Position numbers and translations under genes: made by a program. A stretch of DNA of 9,427 nt, taken from positions 1 to 9,427 of the forward strand of contig JACCXV010000062.1 in assembly GCA_013696835.1 (NCBI GenBank). Reading direction: 5' to 3'. Below the pieces are notes generated by a model. It saw only the letters and a list, made by a program, of their open reading frames with translations, was not told the DNA's origin and did no database searches. The DNA is from Gemmatimonadota bacterium. Its GTDB lineage: Bacteria; Gemmatimonadota; Gemmatimonadetes; JACCXV01. Shown piece by piece: positions 6,354 to 9,427 of the stretch; position 1 is the first letter of the stretch, and each line of letters opens with the position of its first letter.

Positions 6354-6742
6354 ATCTGTTCGAGCATCCACGCTTCAGAAACCTCTCGTCCCTTCGCGAT
6401 GTCGTCGACGACCAGGACCAGCTGATGACTGTGGTCGCTGTAGACGACCTCGATGTTGACGCCGGCCTCGGCCATTCGGCGCGAGATCTTGCCGAGCTGA
6501 CCTGGCTCGGACTGGTTCAGTCGCTGCACGAGCACCTCCCGTTCTTCCTGAACGCGAATGCCCGCCGCTTCGAGCGCCCTGCGAGCAGCGGCCCCATCCT
6601 CGAAGAGGAAGTGAGCGACGCCCTGGCCGTCGACGACGAACGCGCCTCCGCCCTCGACGCTCACCCCGGCGTGGCCCAGGGCGTCGCCCATCTCGGCCAG
6701 TGCGCCCGGTCGGTTTTCCAGCACGATCGCAAGATCCTTCAT
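6350..6742 (-). CDS. Tandem ACT-domain protein
   Basis: This 130-residue protein consists of two ACT domains and nothing else. The first spans residues ~3-65 (LAIVLENRPGALAEMGDALGHAGVSVEG, with the usual Pro-Gly turn). The second spans ~70-118 (LVQRLNQSEPGQLGKISRRMAEAGVNIEVVY, ending QLVLVVDD). ACT domains bind amino acids or related small molecules and normally control a partner enzyme or regulator. Stand-alone pairs like this are presumed allosteric sensors. No catalytic domain is fused, and no amino-acid biosynthesis gene adjoins it in the window, so the partner is unknown. GGAG lies nine bases before the ATG. The stop overlaps the likely start of the next gene, and the OsmC gene lies 42 bases upstream. 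Confidence 0.88.
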   Translation of the reverse strand: MKDLAIVLENRPGALAEMGDALGHAGVSVEGGGAFVVDGQGVAHFLFEDGAAARRALEAAGIRVQEEREVLVQRLNQSEPGQLGKISRRMAEAGVNIEVVYSDHSHQLVLVVDDIAKGREVSEAWMLEQM

Positions 6743-6784
6743 GGTCGCTGCTCCAACGGTTGGTGAATTACGGGGCAGCCCGGC

Positions 6785-7273
6785 TCAGCGTACCCGCACG
6801 GTTGCCTCGTGTCGAATGGGGACGCTGCACGAGTTGGCGATGAAGCAAAGCTCGTGAGCCGTGTCGTGCAGCTGCGCGGCGAGGGCTGCGCTCTTCCCGT
6901 CCGCGATCGTCACGCTCGGGTGCAGCGTGACCTCCTCGAACTTCCCACCGCCGTCTGCGCGCATCACCATCCTGCCTTGCACGTCGTCCTCGTATGCCAG
7001 CACGCGAACCCCCTTCCGGGCGCAGAGCGACAGGTAGAACAGCATGTGACAGGCCGAAAGGGACGCGAGAAAGAGATCCTCTGGATTGTGCTTGTCCGCC
7101 TCGCCCCGGAACGCCGGGTCGGCCGTGCCCGCGAGGTCGGGCTTCCCCGCAACGAGAACGCGGTACTGCCGGCCGTAGCTCGTATAGCCGGCCGTCCCCT
7201 CACCCGTGTTCCCGTCCCAAATCAGTCGGGCGGCGTACTCGTGCACGCCTTTCGTGATCGCAGAGGCCGACAT
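6785..7273 (-). CDS. OsmC/Ohr family peroxide-detoxification protein
   Basis: OsmC-family proteins are thiol-dependent peroxidases that reduce organic hydroperoxides in the cytoplasm. The 162-residue product from ATG 7273 has NPEDLFLASLSACHMLFYL (residues ~63-81), carrying the peroxidatic Cys75, and HELCFIANSCSVPIRHEATV (~140-159), with Cys143 in the position of the second conserved cysteine and an additional Cys149. The pattern (HNPEDLFLASLSACHM and CFIANS) is closer to the OsmC/YhfA-type subgroup than to classical Ohr. An in-frame ATG at 7315 would add 14 residues. 7273 is preferred because GGAA lies about eight bases upstream, but this is not decisive. It lies 81 bases after DUF1428 and 42 bases before the ACT gene in the same orientation. 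Its role would be protection against lipid or organic peroxides. Confidence 0.93.
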   Translation of the reverse strand: MSASAITKGVHEYAARLIWDGNTGEGTAGYTSYGRQYRVLVAGKPDLAGTADPAFRGEADKHNPEDLFLASLSACHMLFYLSLCARKGVRVLAYEDDVQGRMVMRADGGGKFEEVTLHPSVTIADGKSAALAAQLHDTAHELCFIANSCSVPIRHEATVRVR

Positions 7274-7354
7274 GGCAGTTTCCGTTTCTTGTCCGGCGTC
7301 AGTCGAGCCCTTCATGCTGCGAGTTCAGCATGGTTTGCGGGCGGAGGTGCGAAT

Positions 7355-7711
7355 TCACGCGACCAGCACCTTGAATCCGCCGTAGACCATGCGCTTGCCG
7401 TCGAAGGGCATGTTCTTCGGGTCCATCATGTCAGCCATGCGCGGGTCCTTCATCACCTTGGCGTTGACCCTGTCGCGGTGCGCGCGCGACTTGAACACGA
7501 TCCACGAGAACACCACGGTCTCATTCGGCTTGAGTTTGACGCTCTGCGGAAACGAGGTGAGCTTCCCCATCTTCACGTCGTCACCGACGCATTCCACGAA
7601 CTCGAGCGCGCCGTGGTCCCTCCAGACCTTCCCTGCCTTCTGCGCGACGCGGCGATAGGCGGTCAGGTTCTTCTTCGGTACGGGTAACACGAAGCCGTCA
7701 ACGTAGCGCAT
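7355..7711 (-). CDS. DUF1428 family protein
   Basis: This 118-residue cytoplasmic protein has the sequence pattern of DUF1428: MRYVDGFVLPVPKKNLTAYR at the start, HGALEFVECVGDDV (residues ~33-46), FSWIVFKSRAHRDRVNAKVM (~68-87), DPRM (~89-92), and the end PFDGKRMVYGGFKVLV. The family belongs to the dimeric alpha-beta barrel fold, like the YCII/DGPF proteins nearby, and has no established function. The start at 7711 is chosen because the family begins at MRYVDGF and GGAGG lies just upstream (four-base spacer); an in-frame GTG at 7741 is less likely. The gene is separated from the DGPF/PhnB genes by 144 bases that contain a strong hairpin, so it may sit downstream of a partial termination point. 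Confidence 0.92.
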   Translation of the reverse strand: MRYVDGFVLPVPKKNLTAYRRVAQKAGKVWRDHGALEFVECVGDDVKMGKLTSFPQSVKLKPNETVVFSWIVFKSRAHRDRVNAKVMKDPRMADMMDPKNMPFDGKRMVYGGFKVLVA

Positions 7712-7739
7712 ACATCCTCCCCCGTAGTTGTCGTAAAGC

Positions 7740-7760
7740 ACCCGGCCCGGCGGGTCGGGT
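7740..7760 (-). terminator. Strong GC hairpin between DGPF2 and DUF1428 genes
   Basis: ACCCG (7740-7744) pairs with CGGGT (7756-7760), G7745 forms a wobble with T7755, and CCC (7746-7748) pairs with GGG (7752-7754) around a three-base loop: a nine-pair stem. On the minus strand the stem is followed by GCTTTACG, only a short T tract, so it could be an attenuator, a weak terminator or an mRNA-end protector. Confidence 0.45.
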
Positions 7761-7834
7761 CAACAGGCACGAGCTGCAGCGACGAGTCCAAGATACTTCG
7801 CGACCGCGCCATCGAGATACTCCGCGACCGTCAT
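7760..7834 (-). CDS. Possible 24-residue small ORF with internal repeat
   Basis: An ATG at 7834 opens a frame beginning MTVAEYLDGAVAKYLG and ending at a TGA at 7760-7762. Its middle contains two similar units (VAEYLDG and VAKYLGL), coming from a 16-base imperfect direct repeat with a 24-base offset (7791-7806 and 7815-7830). No clear ribosome binding site precedes it. It lies between the second DGPF gene and DUF1428. It may be a real small peptide, the remnant of a deleted gene, or chance. I recognise no family. Confidence 0.2.
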   Translation of the reverse strand: MTVAEYLDGAVAKYLGLVAAARAC

Positions 7835-7855
7835 GCGATTCGGTTCATGCCACGA

Positions 7856-8272
7856 CTACTTCGTGGTCCCGACCCCCATCTCGCGAAAGCGCTCGACCGC
7901 CTCGCTCGGACCGAAGTCCTCCAGCTCGAACAGCTGGCGAATCTCGATCTCGCCCTCCTTGCCGTCGACGGCCGGATTGGGAAAGCGCCTGGTCAATTCG
8001 AGCGCCTCTTCCTTCGACTTCACCTGGATGATCGTGTAGCCGGCGATCAGCTCCTTCGCCTCGATGAATGGCCCGTCGACGAATGTGCGCTTGTCTCCAG
8101 AGTACTTGATGCGCCAGCCCTTCGAGCTCGCCTGGAGGCCGGAGGCGTCGACCAGCGCGCCCGCTTTCTGCAGCTCCTCGTGGTACTGGGCCATCTCGGC
8201 GATGAGCTTCTCCTCCGGCATCACGCCAGCTTCGGAGTCCTGGGTGGCCTTGACCAGGATCATGAATCGCAT
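7856..8272 (-). CDS. DGPF/YCII-domain protein (second copy)
   Basis: This 138-residue protein of the YCII-related (DGPF) family has a dimeric ferredoxin-like alpha-beta barrel fold. It opens MRFMILVKATQDSEAG, carries the family name motif in GDKRTFVDGPFIEAKELIAG (DGPF at residues 66-69), then IIQVKSKEEALELTRRFPNP, and ends with the acidic stretch EIEIRQLFELEDFGP. AGGAG lies eight bases before the ATG, inside the 15-base gap after the PhnB-like gene, so the two are certainly cotranscribed. The family has no proven enzymatic role, although some YCII-like relatives act as dehydrochlorinases or peroxidases. DGPF genes are the hallmark partners of ECF42 sigma factors. It is a paralogue of the gene at 8811. 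Confidence 0.94.
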   Translation of the reverse strand: MRFMILVKATQDSEAGVMPEEKLIAEMAQYHEELQKAGALVDASGLQASSKGWRIKYSGDKRTFVDGPFIEAKELIAGYTIIQVKSKEEALELTRRFPNPAVDGKEGEIEIRQLFELEDFGPSEAVERFREMGVGTTK

Positions 8273-8287
8273 CGTCAGATCTCCTTT

Positions 8288-8713
8288 CTAGTTCTGGACC
8301 TCGGGTTCCACGTTGATCATCCAGGCCACGCCGAAGCGGTCAGCGAGCATGCCGAAGCGCGGCGACCAGAAGGTCTTGGCCAACGGCATCTGCACCTGCC
8401 CACCGTCGGCCAGAGCGGCGAACAGCCGCTCGGCCGCGGCTTCGTTCGGGACCGTGAGTGCCAGCGAGAAGCCCTGAAAGCTCGGCTTGCCTCCACACTT
8501 GCCGTCGTCAGCCATCACCGTCGTCTCGCCGATGCGAAAGCTCGAATGCATCACCTTGTCTTCCGAACCGGCCGGAACCATCCCGGGCGGAGGAGCCTCC
8601 GGGCAGTCCTTGTAGCGCATGAGCATGGTCACCTCGGCTCCGAGCGCGCTGCGGTAGAACTCGAGCGCCTCCTCGCAGCGGCCGTCGAAGGACAGATAGG
8701 GTTGGACGAGCAT
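8288..8713 (-). CDS. PhnB-like VOC-fold protein
   Basis: This 141-residue protein of the vicinal-oxygen-chelate (glyoxalase/bleomycin-resistance) fold belongs to the PhnB-like subgroup often annotated as 3-demethylubiquinone-9 3-methyltransferase-like. Seen: MLVQPYLSFDGRCEEALEFY (residues 1-20), FYRSALGAEVTMLMRYKD (19-36), KVMHSSFRIGETTVMADD (53-70), and the C-terminal FWSPRFGMLADRFGVAWMIN (115-134). The start at 8713 is chosen because AAGGAGA lies seven bases upstream and the family begins there. An in-frame extension to 8788 lacks family support and crosses the palindrome at 8748. The substrate is unknown; PhnB itself is not needed for phosphonate breakdown. It lies between the two DGPF genes, a common arrangement in ECF42-type loci. 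Confidence 0.93.
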   Translation of the reverse strand: MLVQPYLSFDGRCEEALEFYRSALGAEVTMLMRYKDCPEAPPPGMVPAGSEDKVMHSSFRIGETTVMADDGKCGGKPSFQGFSLALTVPNEAAAERLFAALADGGQVQMPLAKTFWSPRFGMLADRFGVAWMINVEPEVQN

Positions 8714-8747
8714 CTGCGTCTCCTTTTCAAATGTGGGTTGGTGGACA

Positions 8748-8765
8748 CATGCACGTTCGTGCATG
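8748..8765. promoter_or_regulatory. Perfect 18-bp palindrome between DGPF1 and PhnB-like genes
   Basis: CATGCACG (8748-8755), TT, CGTGCATG (8758-8765) form an 8+2+8 perfect dyad in the 97-base gap. It could be a dimeric repressor's operator or fold as an mRNA hairpin. No T tract follows on the minus strand, which argues against a simple terminator. Confidence 0.45.
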
Positions 8766-8810
8766 CCGAGGCGCGCAGCCCATCTCACGGTTCTCGATCG
8801 ATCCCAGGCC

Positions 8811-9239
8811 CTACTGCTTCGCAGCCACCTGCGCGCGCAGCCGCTCCTCCTGTTCCCTGAGCTCGGGCGTGAACGCCGGGCCGAAGTCCTCCGCCTCGAA
8901 CACCTGCCGAATCTCGATCTCGGCCTCCGTGCCAGGGAAGGGGTTGGGGGAACGCTTGACCCATTCGATCGCCTCTTCCCTGGACTTCACCTGGATGAGC
9001 CAGAAGCCCGCGATCAGCTCCTTCGTCTCGGCGAAGGGGCCGTCGATCACGGTCCGCTTGTCTCCCGAGAACCGGACGCGCGCACCCTTCGAGCTCGGGT
9101 GCAGCCCCTCCCCCGCCAGCAGCACGCCGGCCTTCGCCAGCTCCTCGTTGTACTTGCCCATGTCGGCGAGGAGCTTCTCGTCCGGAAGGACGCCAGCCTC
9201 CGAATTCTTGTCGGCCTTGACCAACACCATGAACCGCAT
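8811..9239 (-). CDS. DGPF/YCII-domain protein (first copy)
   Basis: This 142-residue paralogue of the gene at 7856 has the same plan: MRFMVLVKADKNSEAGVLPD, then GDKRTVIDGPFAETKELIAG (DGPF at residues 66-69), FWLIQVKSREEAIEWVKRSP, and the acidic EIEIRQVFEAEDFGP. It ends in a Glu/Arg-rich tail (ELREQEERLRAQVAAKQ) that the other copy lacks. The ATG at 9239 is preferred to the in-frame ATG at 9245 because GGAG then sits eight bases away and both paralogues start MRFM. It is the first gene after the ECF42-like promoter at 9334-9360 and is probably the promoter-proximal gene of the operon. Molecular function is unproven. Confidence 0.94.
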   Translation of the reverse strand: MRFMVLVKADKNSEAGVLPDEKLLADMGKYNEELAKAGVLLAGEGLHPSSKGARVRFSGDKRTVIDGPFAETKELIAGFWLIQVKSREEAIEWVKRSPNPFPGTEAEIEIRQVFEAEDFGPAFTPELREQEERLRAQVAAKQ

Positions 9240-9427
9240 CGTCATGTCTCCGTGAAGGGCTAGCGGGCTCGGGGAGCAGGAGCGGCGCGCCCGTGCGGTC
9301 TCCACCGGGCCGGCCTCGACTCTCTACCTACACGTCGAACGAAGCCCCGAGAAATCGACACCCCCGATGTCCGTTTCTTCAATCTAGGCTCCTCTGGTGG
9401 ACGAAGGGCGGCCCCGGTCCGCCCCTC
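9240..9427. other. Upstream region of the minus-strand block
   Basis: No gene is recognised here. It holds the 5' leader of the first DGPF gene and the ECF42-like promoter. The bases from 9361 to the edge are noncoding as far as can be seen. A divergent gene could begin beyond the edge. Confidence 0.6.
9334..9360 (-). promoter_or_regulatory. ECF42-like sigma-factor promoter, TGTCGA-N17-CGAC
   Basis: Read on the minus strand, TGTCGA (9360-9355) is the -35 element and CGAC (9337-9334) the -10 element, with 17 bases between. From memory, the ECF42 consensus reported in Streptomyces is TGTCGA at -35 and CGWC at -10, so this is a full match. It would start transcription near 9326, about 85 bases before the DGPF1 ATG. 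The downstream genes are the classic ECF42 targets, which strengthens the call. Confidence 0.65.

Noticed and set aside
6809..7687. Plus-strand open frame of 292 residues over OsmC and DUF1428
   Set aside because: It is a shadow of two recognisable minus-strand genes with conserved motifs; the His/Arg-rich translation is the usual artefact of reading GC-rich genes backwards.
7791..7830. Direct repeats as a possible CRISPR fragment
   Set aside because: There are only two imperfect 16-base copies with an 8-base gap, no further units and no cas genes.
7847..8860. Long plus-strand open frame (337 residues) across three minus-strand genes
   Set aside because: It is antisense to well-recognised DGPF and PhnB-like genes, has a composition typical of GC-rich shadow frames, and shows no family motif or ribosome binding site.

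Overview
This is a GC-rich window from a bacterial chromosome, probably a soil or sediment organism. Gene content (adenylylatable type I glutamine synthetase, DUF2277, DUF3224, DGPF/YCII proteins, secreted proteins with signal peptides ending in Ala-Gln) fits Acidobacteriota, Gemmatimonadota or a proteobacterium. I cannot place it more exactly. No tRNA, rRNA, CRISPR array, transposase or integrase is visible.

Layout: positions 1-704 (+) are the 3' half of glnA, closed by a strong intrinsic terminator. A gene-free stretch (705-1166) follows, holding three tight tetraloop hairpins and a possible sigma-54-type promoter. It precedes an exported 410-residue protein of unknown function (1167-2399, +). 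Next is a HAD-family phosphatase gene (2492-3274, +) that needs two frame changes to read through, then a convergent DUF2277 gene (3277-3543, -) whose stop lies two bases from the HAD stop. A secreted protein with a C-terminal fibronectin type III-like domain follows (3775-4527, +), with a TGTCACA-N16-CGTT sequence upstream that resembles an ECF41 sigma-factor promoter.

From 4667 to the right edge every gene is on the minus strand. In transcription order they are: DGPF/YCII protein, PhnB-like VOC protein, second DGPF/YCII protein, DUF1428 protein, OsmC-family protein, tandem-ACT protein, isoprenylcysteine-methyltransferase-like membrane protein, DUF3224 protein and a beta-class carbonic anhydrase. 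About 95 bases upstream of the first gene is TGTCGA-N17-CGAC, which fits the promoter described for ECF42 sigma factors, a group known to control DGPF-protein genes. The block therefore looks like an ECF42-type stress or detoxification locus. The sigma gene itself is not in the window. Most of the enzymes have no known substrate, so the joint function (peroxide or electrophile handling, small-molecule sensing, CO2/bicarbonate balance) is inference.

The most interesting points are the ECF42-like promoter and its possible nine-gene reach, the paralogous DGPF genes flanking a PhnB gene, an 18-bp perfect palindrome between the first two genes of the block, a small repeat-containing ORF and strong hairpin where a sigma gene might be expected, the double frameshift in the HAD gene, and the hairpin cluster after glnA.
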